Counted from the first letter of the stretch, positions 8,783 to 17,716 are shown. The stretch is 64,000 nt of DNA from Salirhabdus sp. Marseille-P4669 (GCF_900240405.1 NZ_OEQK01000003.1:124001-188000); one strand, 5' to 3'. A program made the numbers and translations. The notes: generated by a model from the sequence alone, not told the origin.

Positions 8783-9658
8783 ATGGCCAAAAAAATTACT
8801 AGACGATCTTTTTTGAAGCGTTTCCTCTATTCCTCACTCGGCGTTTTTGGAATTGGTGGGGGGACTTATTATTACGCGAAGTTTCTGGAACCTAGTATGT
8901 TAAAAATAAAAGAAGAATCGATTTATTCTCCTAAATTGCCTGAATCATTCACTGGAATGAAAATCGTTCATTTCGGAGATACACATCTAGGTTTTCATTA
9001 CAGCTTAAATCAGTTAGAAAAATTAGTAGATCAAATCAATCAGTTAAATCCAGACATTGTCTTCTTTACTGGGGATTTAATAGATGATCCTAAAATTTAC
9101 CCTCCAAATCAATTTCAAACCTGTTCGGAAATACTCTCTGCTATAAAAGCTCCATTCGGTAAATTCTGGATTTATGGCAATCATGATCATGGGGGCTATG
9201 GTACAGATATTATAAAGGACGTTATGAAGCTAGGTGGTTTTCAGCTTTTGCAAAACGAAGCAATCGAAATGGAACAAAATAGTGAAAAAATAAATATTGG
9301 TGGATTAGATGATGTTATGCTTGGAAGACCTGATTTAGATCGAACATTTGAAACTACCAATTTTGATCATTTCACCATACTACTATGTCATGAACCAGAC
9401 TTTGCTGATCAAACGATTCGGTATCCTGTGGATGTTCAGTTTTCTGGTCATAGTCATGGTGGTCAAATACAAATACCACTCATCGGTTATGTGATTACTC
9501 CTCCGTTTGCAGAAAAGTACGTAGAAGGTAAACATACGATTGGAGATTCATTACAACTATATATAACCCGTGGCATTGGAACAACTCGACTTCCATATCG
9601 TTTCCTTTGTAAGCCAGAAATCAATGTATATACATTGGAAAATAGTCAAATAGATTAA
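8783..9658 (+). CDS. ykuE: Tat-exported metallophosphoesterase YkuE
   Basis: 291 residues. A twin-arginine signal KKITRRSFLKRF precedes a hydrophobic stretch. Metal-binding motifs of calcineurin-like phosphoesterases follow: FGDTHLG, FTGDLID, YGNHDHGGY, LCHEPD and SGHSHGGQ. B. subtilis YkuE is a wall-associated Tat substrate. The preferred start is ATG 8783, ten bases after AAAGGA; the ATG at 8771 overlaps that site. It is divergent from fadH. Substrate not determined from sequence; UDP-sugar or lipid pyrophosphates are possible. Confidence 0.87.
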   Translation: MAKKITRRSFLKRFLYSSLGVFGIGGGTYYYAKFLEPSMLKIKEESIYSPKLPESFTGMKIVHFGDTHLGFHYSLNQLEKLVDQINQLNPDIVFFTGDLIDDPKIYPPNQFQTCSEILSAIKAPFGKFWIYGNHDHGGYGTDIIKDVMKLGGFQLLQNEAIEMEQNSEKINIGGLDDVMLGRPDLDRTFETTNFDHFTILLCHEPDFADQTIRYPVDVQFSGHSHGGQIQIPLIGYVITPPFAEKYVEGKHTIGDSLQLYITRGIGTTRLPYRFLCKPEINVYTLENSQID

Positions 9659-9750
9659 AAAGTACTAAATTTGTCAATATTTAAAAAGACTATATTTGGG
9701 TTTTTCCATGATAGAATAAAGGAAATCATCAAAGTGGAGGAGATATTTTC

Positions 9751-10350
9751 ATGACATGCAAAAAATGGTACATAATCCCTTTTATTCTGCTAATCTTTTT
9801 AGCTGCATGCGGGGATGAGGATAAAGCTTCTTATGAAGGGGATTTTGAATATGAAGTAGCAGATTTTACCGCTATTAATCAAGATGGTGAGGATGTTTCA
9901 ACAAAAGACTTTGAGGGTAAGTTTTGGATAGCGGACTTTATTTTTACATCTTGTACGGATACTTGTCCAATCCTCACTGCAAATATGGCTAGATTACAAC
10001 AAATGGTAAAAGAAGAAGGTCTTGATGTACAATTTGTTTCTTTTACGGCTGACCCACAAGTAGATAAACCCGAAGTCTTAAAAAAGTATATCGAGGACCG
10101 TGGCGGGGACCTATCTAGTTGGGATGCGTTTACAGGCTATTCTGTTCAAGATATAGAGGAGTTTGCAGCAGGTTCCTTTAAAGTTATTGCATCGAAACAA
10201 AATGGAGCAGTAATACACCAAAACTATTTCCATCTTGTAACTCCAGATGGTAAGCATATTAAAAGATATAATACGATACCTAGCGAAACAAATCCGAATC
10301 CCGATCAATTGGAAGATATTGTAGAGGATTTAAAAACATATATTAAATAA
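9751..10350 (+). CDS. SCO1/SenC family copper-binding lipoprotein
   Basis: 199 residues. A signal peptide ends in the lipobox LAAC (Cys20), so the protein is a membrane-anchored lipoprotein facing the outside. The thioredoxin-like domain has the copper-binding CTDTC (Cys68, Cys72) and a downstream His in VIHQNYFHLV. Sco proteins deliver copper to, or reduce, the CuA site of cytochrome oxidase. Strong GGAGG ribosome site. A second Sco protein lies at 46957-47553 near the multicopper oxidase; only this one is a lipoprotein. Confidence 0.9.
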   Translation: MTCKKWYIIPFILLIFLAACGDEDKASYEGDFEYEVADFTAINQDGEDVSTKDFEGKFWIADFIFTSCTDTCPILTANMARLQQMVKEEGLDVQFVSFTADPQVDKPEVLKKYIEDRGGDLSSWDAFTGYSVQDIEEFAAGSFKVIASKQNGAVIHQNYFHLVTPDGKHIKRYNTIPSETNPNPDQLEDIVEDLKTYIK

Positions 10351-10392
10351 GAGAGGGTTCTCCCCCCTCTCCACTTCTTAAGGAGGAAAAAC

Positions 10393-10890
10393 ATGCGTAA
10401 CGAACCGGATCAGACACAGGATATTAAACAAATTGCGGAAGCATTGTCCGTCGTCAATCGCCACGCAAAAGCAGCACCTGACCCAAGACATTTATATTCC
10501 ATAAAACAAAAGGCAATCCACAAGCTATTAAAGGACAAGCACGCCAAAAAGATAGGTCTACACTTCTCGAACCATCCGAAAAGAAGTCAACAGCATTCTA
10601 CTCTTTTAATTCAAGTGGATGAATATTACTTCCATTTGCCTCCAAACAAGGAGGACTTAAAAGAATTGAAACATCTTGGTTCCCTCGACGATTCTTATCG
10701 TAATCCAAAGCCTCAACTAAACCTAAGACGTGCGAAACAAATACTATATCAATATTTAGGATATAAGCCTGAGGAAGAAAACCGGGGATATGCCTATAAT
10801 AATCGTAAACCGTCCTATAATAAATCAATCTCCTCCTGGGTTTCTGGGAATAGCAAATATCGAGATCGTTTTTATAAGGAGTTTTCCTAG
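10393..10890 (+). CDS. ykyB: YkyB family protein
   Basis: 165 residues, basic, no membrane segment. The sequence IAEALSVVNRHAKAAPDPR and the KIGLHFSNHPKRSQQHSTLLIQV block match YkyB, a Bacillales protein of unknown function that in B. subtilis lies near patA and cheV. The last ~35 residues are Tyr/Asn/Lys-rich. Ribosome site AAGGAGG. Here it follows the Sco gene by 42 bases and may share its transcript. Confidence 0.85.
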   Translation: MRNEPDQTQDIKQIAEALSVVNRHAKAAPDPRHLYSIKQKAIHKLLKDKHAKKIGLHFSNHPKRSQQHSTLLIQVDEYYFHLPPNKEDLKELKHLGSLDDSYRNPKPQLNLRRAKQILYQYLGYKPEEENRGYAYNNRKPSYNKSISSWVSGNSKYRDRFYKEFS

Positions 10891-11000
10891 TATTAAACCT
10901 TAATACTTCCGAAACATATGACCTCAACTGTTGTATTTAATTGTTCTGTAAAGGCGATAGATTGACAGTGGTTCAAGATAAACAATAATAATATCATAGG

Positions 11001-11033
11001 AAAGCCTCTAGTAAAAACGCTAGAGGCTTTTTT
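11001..11033. terminator. Bidirectional terminator
   Basis: Stem AAAGCCTCTAG/CTAGAGGCTTT with T run. Its right arm overlaps the last codons of the anti-sigma gene, so it can serve the convergent ykyB and anti-sigma transcripts. Confidence 0.88.
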
Positions 11034-12345
11034 GTATTAATGGTATATGAAAATCCTTTTTATATACTTTTGGGTGAATCAATTCAAAGTTAACTGTTTC
11101 ATCAATCTCCACACTAGGTGAAATGTATAGTTCCACATATGTTTTATTATTTTCTTTATATACCCTATTCACATATAATGTCCCTATGTTTTCATTTTTT
11201 ATTGTTATATTTTGCCCTAGGTAATTTTCTAAAACATCTATTTCTCCATCGTATTCTAGTTTAAATTCGTAGAAATAGTCATCCCTTTTAAATTCTACTA
11301 ATTCCCATTTACTCGGTGCATTTCGTAATTTTCTATCGTTTACATCTAATACAAACGCTGTTTGAGATTCTGCCGTATAAATATTCGATATTTGGAGAAA
11401 CAGTTCTTCTGGAATGTTTGTATGCTCACCTTTAAACGGAATTTCCATAAATACTGTCCCCTTACCAACATTTGTAACACGAGTTTCATAATCTTCCCAA
11501 AAGGCTGTATCCTCTCCTTTAATTGATAAATCCTCTATAGCAATAATTTGCTCCGTATTATGTTGATCCGGCTCAACCAGTATTTTTGTTTTTATTGGAC
11601 TAAGTTGCACTTCCCTAATATGAAGTTTTTGTTTTCCCAGTTCCAATGTCTTATTTACTGCATAGCTCTTCTCCTCAAACCATTCCTTATTAATTGGAAC
11701 CTCAAATTCAAAGGTTTGTGTATTTTTTTTATCTAGTATTACATCAAGCACAAAGGTCCAGTTAGCTTTTACATCCTCCTTTTCTAAGTCCGGTAATTGA
11801 AAAAATGCTTTTTTCGATTTTATATTATAGATGATGTTTTCAAGTGCAATTTGTTTGACATTGCTAATTTGTTCTCCATTTCCATTAAGGAGTCTTTCCT
11901 TCACTTCAAAGCTAGATACCTTTTCTCCATCAATGCTTACACGATAACCAATAATCGCTTCCTCTTGATCTGCAATGACACTTGTTAACGTGACCGTTGT
12001 ATTCCCTTTTGTAATTGGTTTTTCTAGAATTTTTTCAAATCCTATATATCCTACTTCTTCTGCTTGTGTATGTTCTTCTCTATCTACATTTGCAGTATTA
12101 TGGGCTGTATTTGGTAGATTATCTTTTGGATTTATAGCACTGAGACCTGCAAACAAAAGAATTATAGCTACCCCAACACTAGCAGCTGATATTCGAAAAT
12201 ATTGCAATCTTTTAGCTTGCTTTTCTTTTAACATCTTCCCTTGTAAAATTCCTTGTTTTATTCGATCATTTACTTTATCTGGTATAGCCATACGTTCTTC
12301 TCTCTTTTTGTAAGCTTTTAGCCAAGCTTCCTTCTCTTTATCCAT
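11020..12345 (-). CDS. Membrane anti-sigma factor-like protein, DUF4179
   Basis: 441 residues. A cytoplasmic N-terminal segment (~1-48, charged, helical) is followed by one membrane helix around 50-68 (ISAASVGVAIILLFAGLSA) and a large extracellular beta-rich domain of the DUF4179 type. The gene overlaps the 3' end of an ECF sigma gene by eight bases, the usual arrangement for a sigma factor and its membrane-bound anti-sigma. The preferred start is ATG 12345, with GGGAG nine bases upstream; ATG 12354 abuts that site. The signal sensed is unknown. Confidence 0.8.
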   Translation of the reverse strand: MDKEKEAWLKAYKKREERMAIPDKVNDRIKQGILQGKMLKEKQAKRLQYFRISAASVGVAIILLFAGLSAINPKDNLPNTAHNTANVDREEHTQAEEVGYIGFEKILEKPITKGNTTVTLTSVIADQEEAIIGYRVSIDGEKVSSFEVKERLLNGNGEQISNVKQIALENIIYNIKSKKAFFQLPDLEKEDVKANWTFVLDVILDKKNTQTFEFEVPINKEWFEEKSYAVNKTLELGKQKLHIREVQLSPIKTKILVEPDQHNTEQIIAIEDLSIKGEDTAFWEDYETRVTNVGKGTVFMEIPFKGEHTNIPEELFLQISNIYTAESQTAFVLDVNDRKLRNAPSKWELVEFKRDDYFYEFKLEYDGEIDVLENYLGQNITIKNENIGTLYVNRVYKENNKTYVELYISPSVEIDETVNFELIHPKVYKKDFHIPLIQKSL

Positions 12346-12856
12346 ATCTCTCATCTCCCTTCTCCCATTCCATTTTTAACATAATTAGGGAACGCTTGAG
12401 CCAAGTTTTTACCGTGCCCTCTGGTACTCTTTTCCAAGAAGCAATCTGTTTTATTGTCCAATCTTCAAAGTATTTTAATTGAATTACTTCCTGAAGATTA
12501 GGGTCTAGACTCGTTAATAAATCCTGCAAGATAATGTATTGATATGAATCATGTTTACCGTGATTATCAATAATTTGTTCTACAGGTATTGTTCGTTTTC
12601 GTTTATTCCAAATATCATTGCAATGGTTAATCATGATTTTAAATATCCAAGCCTTAAACCGATTAGCCTTACGGAGTTTCCCCATTTTTATATAAGCTTT
12701 ATAGGTAACTTCCTGCAAAGCATCAAGTGCATCATTTTCATTACCAAAATATCGAAATGCGATACGATACAAAGGGTCCCGTACGTTGAGCATCAAATCA
12801 TAGAAGGCCTGTTCATCGCCTTTTTTTGCCTTTTTGACCAACCGTTCAAAATCCAT
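12338..12856 (-). CDS. ECF-type RNA polymerase sigma factor
   Basis: 172 residues. Region 2 contains AFRYFGNENDALDALQEVTYKAYIKMGKLR and FKAWIFKIMINHCND; region 4 contains LQEVIQLKYFEDWTIKQIA and VPEGTVKTWLKRSL, the helix-turn-helix that reads the -35 element. The start is ATG 12856 behind GGGGAGGG; an in-frame ATG at 12871 would place the ribosome site inside the gene. Its partner anti-sigma overlaps its end. Probably controls an envelope-stress regulon, including its own operon. Family secure, subgroup not. Confidence 0.9.
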   Translation of the reverse strand: MDFERLVKKAKKGDEQAFYDLMLNVRDPLYRIAFRYFGNENDALDALQEVTYKAYIKMGKLRKANRFKAWIFKIMINHCNDIWNKRKRTIPVEQIIDNHGKHDSYQYIILQDLLTSLDPNLQEVIQLKYFEDWTIKQIASWKRVPEGTVKTWLKRSLIMLKMEWEKGDERYG

Positions 12857-12920
12857 AGATACCCTCCCCATTCCTACTCTTCAACAATAATGACTTGTAA
12901 CATAAGAAAAAAGTTTTAGG

Positions 12921-12957
12921 AAAAGAAAAAAGTATTGGATATAATACCCAATACTTT
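12921..12957 (-). terminator. Terminator of the VanZ-like gene
   Basis: Stem AAAGTATTGG/CCAATACTTT followed by a T run on the minus strand, 24 bases after the membrane-protein stop. Confidence 0.82.
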
Positions 12958-12980
12958 AAATATTTTCTATTTTATCATGG

Positions 12981-13382
12981 TTATAGTTGCTTTTGTTGCT
13001 GCTGCGCGTTTTTCTTACTTTTCATTTTCATTTGATGAATGACTGAGCTAATGAAATGTTTAAGGGAAATAAATACCCCAAATACAAGAATCGCAAGGGT
13101 TCCACTTGCTAAATCTGAAAATTGCATATTTCCAGTACCATTAATTCCTTGATAAAGTTCAATAAAGGTGCATATAAATAGGACAAATAAACTGCAAATG
13201 ATATAATTAATTACTTTATTCCACTTTAATAGAGTTAACCAACGGACAATGGACGTTAATAAATAATAAAAAATAAGTATGGTTATCATGCCAAAAGCAA
13301 AATGGAGCTGATCATCTGTGAATCCTAAAGGATACAGCTTATCTTGTTCAATAAACCAATCTTTCAACCTAGAAAAATCCAT
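12981..13382 (-). CDS. Small membrane protein, possibly VanZ-like
   Basis: 133 residues with three hydrophobic helices (~24-46, 58-76, 92-110) and a Lys/Gln-rich cytoplasmic tail. The FIELYQ... FSDLASGTLAILVFG segment resembles the E-x-x-Q / D-x-x-x-N-x-x-G pattern of VanZ-like proteins, but the match is loose. The start is ATG 13382 with AGGTGA upstream; the ATG-like start at 13400 would put that site inside the frame. Function unknown. Confidence 0.6.
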   Translation of the reverse strand: MDFSRLKDWFIEQDKLYPLGFTDDQLHFAFGMITILIFYYLLTSIVRWLTLLKWNKVINYIICSLFVLFICTFIELYQGINGTGNMQFSDLASGTLAILVFGVFISLKHFISSVIHQMKMKSKKNAQQQQKQL

Positions 13383-13529
13383 TTCTTCACCTACCTTCAC
13401 TAATTATTGTTAGCGATTTCTGTTCCTTTTAGACATAGTTTCAAAGAATAAATACTTAAGATTTCAACTTAATTAGGATATAATTCAATTATTCCTACAT
13501 GAAAAAATACGACATTAAAAGGTGATTAC

Positions 13530-14261
13530 ATGAATGAGGTTTTAGTAGGTAGCTTTTTATCCGCCTTTGCTACAGGTTTAGGGGCGTTACCAATACTCTT
13601 CTTAAAAAAAGTTTCACACAGATGGAGAGATATATTACTTGCCTTCGCTGCAGGCATTATGATGACAGCAGCCATGATGAGTTTAGTACCAGAGGCTTTA
13701 AATACAGGTTCATTGATTCAGTTAACGGTAGGTATGATTTTGGGTATCGTGACCTTAACTGTGCTTGAAAAAAACATCCCACATATACACGTTGAAGATA
13801 CCTCTGTACAAATAGAGATCGATCAAAAAGCAATGTTAATCATTGCTGCTATTACACTCCACAATATCCCTGAGGGTCTTTCCGTTGGGGTTTCGTATTC
13901 TGGAAGCGAAGAAGATATGGGGAATTTAGTGGCTTTGGCAATTGGATTACAAAATGCACCAGAAGGGTTTATTGTTGCGTTATTTTTAGCAACTCAAAAT
14001 GTTCCTAGGGTTTTAGCTTTACTAATTGCTACACTAACGGGGGCAATCGAAATTGTTACTTCCATTATCGGTTATTCGTTAACAAGATATTTTACCGATC
14101 TCGTTCCGTACGGCTTGGCATTTGCAGCAGGAGCAATGTTATTTATCATATACAAAGAGTTAATACCAGAAAGTCATGGTGATGGTAATGAGCGTGTTGC
14201 CACCTACTCGTTTATTATTGGTATTCTCTCCATGATCTCATTAATACAATATTTCGGATAA
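13530..14261 (+). CDS. ZIP family divalent metal transporter
   Basis: 243 residues with eight predicted membrane helices. The metal-binding helix IV motif LHNIPEGLSVG and helix V motif LQNAPEGFIVAL are intact. ZIP proteins import Zn, Mn or Fe. The extracellular/cytosolic His loop is short (IPHIHVED). The gene stands alone, with AAAGGTGA as ribosome site and patA downstream. The metal cannot be told; Mn or Zn import would suit a spore-former with a manganese oxidase. Confidence 0.88.
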   Translation: MNEVLVGSFLSAFATGLGALPILFLKKVSHRWRDILLAFAAGIMMTAAMMSLVPEALNTGSLIQLTVGMILGIVTLTVLEKNIPHIHVEDTSVQIEIDQKAMLIIAAITLHNIPEGLSVGVSYSGSEEDMGNLVALAIGLQNAPEGFIVALFLATQNVPRVLALLIATLTGAIEIVTSIIGYSLTRYFTDLVPYGLAFAAGAMLFIIYKELIPESHGDGNERVATYSFIIGILSMISLIQYFG

Positions 14262-14371
14262 AGAATGCGTGACGAATTCCTTCCTTTTGAAGAAATTCGT
14301 CTCTTTACTTTGTTGTACATCATCTTTTAGTATAGAATTAGAATCTTATGAAATGAAAGCGGAGGATTGTA

Positions 14372-15535
14372 ATGGAACACTTAATAAATGAAAATGTGAA
14401 AAATATTGAAATTTCTGGTATAAGAAAATTTTTTAATATGGTTCAAGGAAGAGAAAATATCATTTCATTAACAATTGGACAACCAGATTTTCTTACACCT
14501 GACCATGTAAAAAAAGCTGGTATTCAAGCAATTAATGAAAATAAAACTACCTACACACACAATGCGGGAATGTTGGAATTACGACAAGCAATAGGTCGTT
14601 TTGTGCACGAAAAATACCACCTCCAATACAATCCAGAAGACGAAATAATCACAACAGTTGGTGCATCCCAAGCCATTGATAATGCTTTTCGCACGATATT
14701 ATCAGAAGGAGATGAAGTGCTTCTCCCAGGACCAATATATCCCGGATACGAGCCATTAATCACATTAGCTGGAGCGAGGCCGGTTTATATGGATACTACA
14801 AAAACAGACTTTAAAGTAACTCCTGAGCTTATCGAAAGTCACATTACCAACAAAACAAAATGCATCGTCCTGCCCTATCCGTCTAATCCAACCGGGGTTA
14901 GCTTAACGGAAGAAGAGCTTAAAGGAATCGTTCGAGCACTAAAGGATAAGCCTATCTTTATCATTGCAGACGAAATATATAGCGAGTTAACGTTCGACTA
15001 TCCTCATGTTTCCATTGGACAGTTTCAAGAAATACGAGACCAATTAATCATTGTTCAAGGCTTATCGAAGTCCCACTCCATGACTGGTTGGCGGATCGGA
15101 TTTTTGCTTGCTCCAAAAGAAATAGCGAAACATATTCTAAAGGTCCACCAATATAATGTATCTTGCCCATCCAGTATCAGTCAGGTTGCAGCTATAGAAG
15201 CACTTACAAAAGGGAAACATGATGCTTATGCGATGAAGGAAGCTTATCACAAACGATTGGAATTTGTATATAATCGCTTAGTAGATATGGGTTTAGAAGT
15301 TGTTAAACCAAATGGTGCCTTTTACCTTTTCCCAAAGTTTCCTATTGAAAAAATGACTTCGTTTGAACTTGGGGTTGATCTTGTAGAAAAAGTTGGTCTT
15401 GCCCTCGTGCCTGGAGATGCCTTTTCTAATTTAGGTCAACGATACATGCGTTTATCTTATGCATATGATATGAGCACTCTAACAGAAGGCTTAAACCGAT
15501 TAGAACACTACTTAAACCATTTCCAATTGGCATAA
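14372..15535 (+). CDS. patA: N-acetyl-LL-diaminopimelate aminotransferase
   Basis: 387 residues, class I/II PLP aminotransferase. The N-terminal region contains SLTIGQPDFLTPDHVK, then YPSNPTGVSLTEEE, IADEIYSELTF, and GLSKSHSMTGWRIGF with the PLP lysine. In B. subtilis PatA is the third enzyme of the acetyl-DAP route. The ykyB gene is close by, as in B. subtilis, though cheV is absent here. Related aminotransferases act on aspartate or aromatic substrates, so the substrate is inferred from synteny with dapH/dapL and ykyB. Confidence 0.87.
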   Translation: MEHLINENVKNIEISGIRKFFNMVQGRENIISLTIGQPDFLTPDHVKKAGIQAINENKTTYTHNAGMLELRQAIGRFVHEKYHLQYNPEDEIITTVGASQAIDNAFRTILSEGDEVLLPGPIYPGYEPLITLAGARPVYMDTTKTDFKVTPELIESHITNKTKCIVLPYPSNPTGVSLTEEELKGIVRALKDKPIFIIADEIYSELTFDYPHVSIGQFQEIRDQLIIVQGLSKSHSMTGWRIGFLLAPKEIAKHILKVHQYNVSCPSSISQVAAIEALTKGKHDAYAMKEAYHKRLEFVYNRLVDMGLEVVKPNGAFYLFPKFPIEKMTSFELGVDLVEKVGLALVPGDAFSNLGQRYMRLSYAYDMSTLTEGLNRLEHYLNHFQLA

Positions 15536-15573
15536 AAAAGTGGAAGTATCTTAATAGATACTTCCACTTTTTT
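15534..15573 (+). terminator. Terminator of patA
   Basis: Long perfect stem AAAAAAGTGGAAGTATCT/AGATACTTCCACTTTTTT with a four-base loop, directly after the stop. Confidence 0.93.
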
Positions 15574-15597
15574 AATAAATGAAGTTTGAAAGAGTTA

Positions 15598-15777
15598 CTA
15601 TTCCTTGTTGCTGTCCTGTAATTCCTGATAATAATTTAGTAGTTTGTCCAAATCTCGACTAATTTTTATTGCTTCTTTACTAGTGAAGCCCTCTTGATTT
15701 GCGACTTTTACCATTTTCAGGCGGGTCTTTTCGATTTCCGAGCTTATTCGATATTGTGAATTTGCTGATGCCAAACA
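15598..15777 (-). CDS. Spo0E-like aspartyl-phosphate phosphatase
   Basis: 59 residues forming two helices. The signature SQELD of Spo0E-like phosphatases appears as SRDLDKLLNYY, with Gln replaced by Arg and Glu by Asp. Family members remove phosphate from Spo0A~P and delay sporulation. The start is TTG 15777, with TTGGAGG about eight bases upstream; the longer ATG frame from 15810 would place that site inside the gene. It forms a tandem with the next gene. Whether the altered motif is active is unclear. Confidence 0.75.
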   Translation of the reverse strand, partial: CLASANSQYRISSEIEKTRLKMVKVANQEGFTSKEAIKISRDLDKLLNYYQELQDSNKE

Positions 15778-15885
15778 GTTAACCTCCAAAACAGGATTCT
15801 CATCCCACAATCTTATTTCTTTTTCTCTATTATTTATTTTTTATTTTAGCATAGCATTTGCATTGTAAAATTACTGTGAATTTTT

Positions 15886-16077
15886 TTAGAACTTTACTCC
15901 TTGGATTTTTGTCCTTAAATAGTTATTAATTAATTCATCCAGTTCCTGACTTATTGTTAACGTTTTAACACTATCTAACCCAAAATCATCCGCAATTTCA
16001 TGCATTTTTTCTCTTTTTTGTTGAATTTTTGCATATAATGTTCTACTTTCTATTCTTTCCATTCCATTCTCTCTCAT
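15886..16077 (-). CDS. Spo0E-like aspartyl-phosphate phosphatase
   Basis: 63 residues. The helical hairpin ends with the canonical TISQELDELINNYLR motif, which supplies the Asp needed to dephosphorylate Spo0A~P. It has an N-terminal extension MRENGMERIES; an alternative start is the second ATG, five codons in. AGAGGG is the nearest ribosome site. A shorter paralogue lies 108 bases downstream on the same strand. Two copies suggest separate signals on sporulation entry. Confidence 0.8.
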   Translation of the reverse strand: MRENGMERIESRTLYAKIQQKREKMHEIADDFGLDSVKTLTISQELDELINNYLRTKIQGVKF

Positions 16078-16490
16078 ATCCCTCTACCTTTCTTTAACGT
16101 ACTAAACGCTATTGATTATGTCAAAAGTAGCAGAAAAAGTAAATAGATTCGCAAAAATAGACAATATTTTCAGAAAATCATACTTTTTACCTAATGTTTT
16201 TTACATTTTCATACTTCTTTCGACACAAAAATTGTTGAACTTCCACTACTGTTAAGGACTATTTACCCTGATGGAGACTAAAAAGTTTTTTATTACTATA
16301 ATATTAACCATATTTTAATAGATATAATGGAAGAATTCTGTCAAGTTCGTTAAAAAAGTTAAAGGTTTTTAAGTTAATAACATATAATAAATATAAATAA
16401 TGCGTTTGAATCGAACGCGAAAAGGTAATCATTTGTATATAGATGTGATACGATATATTAGAGGCACTATTGAGAAGGGAAGAAAACATT
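16078..16490. other. Non-coding interval upstream of signal peptidase
   Basis: About 410 bases, strongly AT-rich. It contains the divergent promoters of the Spo0E-like genes and signal peptidase. A short palindrome GCGTT-tgaatcg-AACGC lies near 16401-16418. No coding sequence with a ribosome site was recognised. Confidence 0.5.
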
Positions 16491-17000
16491 TTGGGAAAAG
16501 AAATTTTAGAATGGGGAAAAGCAATATTAATCGCAATTGGACTTGCTTTTTTAATTAGATCCTTTGTTTTTGCTACTTCTGTAGTCGAAGGAGCTAGTAT
16601 GTATCCAACCTTAGAAAATGGAGAAAGAGTAATCTTCAATAAGGCCATCTATTACTTTTCAGAGCCTGACCGAGGAGATATTGTTATCATCCAAAGACCA
16701 ACGAAAAACTATGTAAAAAGGGTAATCGGTCTACCAAATGATAAGGTTGAAGTGAAAGATCACGTTTTATATATAAATGATAAAAAGCAAGATCAGGATT
16801 ACTTAGATTCAGAAGCAATTGAAGGAACAGTCGATTTTGGGCCTGTTGTAGTTCCTAAAGGACAATATTTTGTTATGGGAGATAACCGTTCCATTAGTAA
16901 AGATAGCCGCAATGGCCTCGGTTTTATACTAGAAGATGAAATTATTGGTCGAAGTGAACTTATCATTTACCCATTTGATAATATTTCCTTAACTAGATAA
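16491..17000 (+). CDS. Signal peptidase I
   Basis: 169 residues. One N-terminal membrane helix (~8-25), then box B GASMYPT with the catalytic Ser36, box D YVKRVIG with the general-base Lys76, and box E GDNRSISKDSRNGLG. It cleaves signal peptides from exported pre-proteins on the outer face of the membrane. The start is TTG 16491 with AAGGGAAG upstream; the in-frame TTG at 16470 precedes that site. Bacilli carry several such enzymes (Sip family) and this one could not be assigned to a specific Sip. Confidence 0.92.
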   Translation: MGKEILEWGKAILIAIGLAFLIRSFVFATSVVEGASMYPTLENGERVIFNKAIYYFSEPDRGDIVIIQRPTKNYVKRVIGLPNDKVEVKDHVLYINDKKQDQDYLDSEAIEGTVDFGPVVVPKGQYFVMGDNRSISKDSRNGLGFILEDEIIGRSELIIYPFDNISLTR

Positions 17001-17149
17001 CGGTGAGGGTCTATTGGGATAGTGATATGAGGGTATAGTAAAACTTTAACGAATGTAATGCAATCGGAGTGTCATTGCATAATCTTAATAGTATTCATCC
17101 CTTTAAAAGTAGAAGTATAAATAAACTGTTTTTAAATAGTAACATACTT

Positions 17150-17188
17150 ACAAGCCGAAAACAGAAGCATTTTTTATTTTCGGCTTGT
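17150..17188. repeat. Hairpin ACAAGCCGAAAA...TTTTCGGCTTGT
   Basis: Twelve-base perfect inverted repeat with a 15-base loop and no adjacent T run on either strand. A similar hairpin occurs at 35423-35460. It may be a weak terminator for the signal peptidase or YvrJ transcript. Confidence 0.6.
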
Positions 17189-17255
17189 ATAGTCCTTTGG
17201 TTCGAATTGTACATCTGGGACAGTGAAGACAGCATTTTCCCAATCCATTATACGC

Positions 17256-17396
17256 TTATTGTTTATCCATTTTGTCTGGTAACGCTATAATGGATTCAAT
17301 CAACACGTCTAGTTTCCCTTCAATACGGTGGAGCAAGTAAAAGGTCACCACTATCGGGAATCCTATCTCCGGGATCCAATTCACCCATTGTTCCAA
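17256..17396 (-). CDS. YvrJ family small protein
   Basis: 46 residues starting at TTG 17396 with a perfect AGGAGG eight bases upstream. The sequence EQWVNWIPEIGFPIVVTFYL, followed by LHRIEGKLDVLIESI, matches the YvrJ family: a short amphipathic or membrane segment with conserved GFP and a coiled tail. Function unknown. It follows a DUF1659 gene and a DUF2922 gene on the same strand; these three families are often neighbours in Bacilli. A terminator-like hairpin separates it from DUF2922. Confidence 0.82.
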   Translation of the reverse strand: MEQWVNWIPEIGFPIVVTFYLLHRIEGKLDVLIESIIALPDKMDKQ

Positions 17397-17423
17397 ACAA
17401 AACACCTCCTAATGCTATAAGTA

Positions 17424-17454
17424 TGGAAAAAGGGAGCGGTAAAACGCTCCCTTT
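17424..17454 (-). terminator. Terminator after the DUF2922 gene
   Basis: Stem AAAGGGAGCG/CGCTCCCTTT with a six-base loop and a run of T on the minus strand. It precedes the YvrJ gene, so YvrJ expression would need read-through or its own promoter. Confidence 0.85.
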
Positions 17455-17459
17455 AACGA

Positions 17460-17675
17460 TTAAAACTCAATATCTGTAACATTTCGCTCAACGATGCGCG
17501 CGCCTCTCTTTCCTACTAAATCTCCGCCTGATGATGTGAATACATTTTGCGCAAGGATTTCATCCATTGCTTGTTCTACTTGTAGCGGATCAACCGGTTC
17601 AATAGGAGCTTCAAGTGCAATTGTCACTACTTTGTCTTCACTATTCACGAATCGTAATTCTAATTTTTTAGCCAT
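17460..17675 (-). CDS. DUF2922 domain protein
   Basis: 71 residues. MAKKLELRFVNSEDKVVTIA begins a beta-strand pattern, followed by a helix DPLQVEQAMDEILAQ and KRGARIVERNVTDIEF, the usual DUF2922 layout. Function unknown. The start is ATG 17675 behind GGAGGGG; an earlier frame extension to 17702 is not supported. It forms a compact pair with the upstream DUF1659 gene (41-base gap). Confidence 0.85.
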   Translation of the reverse strand: MAKKLELRFVNSEDKVVTIALEAPIEPVDPLQVEQAMDEILAQNVFTSSGGDLVGKRGARIVERNVTDIEF

Positions 17676-17716
17676 TATCGCCTTCCCCTCCTTTCTTCTC
17701 ATTTTTACTACTTAAC

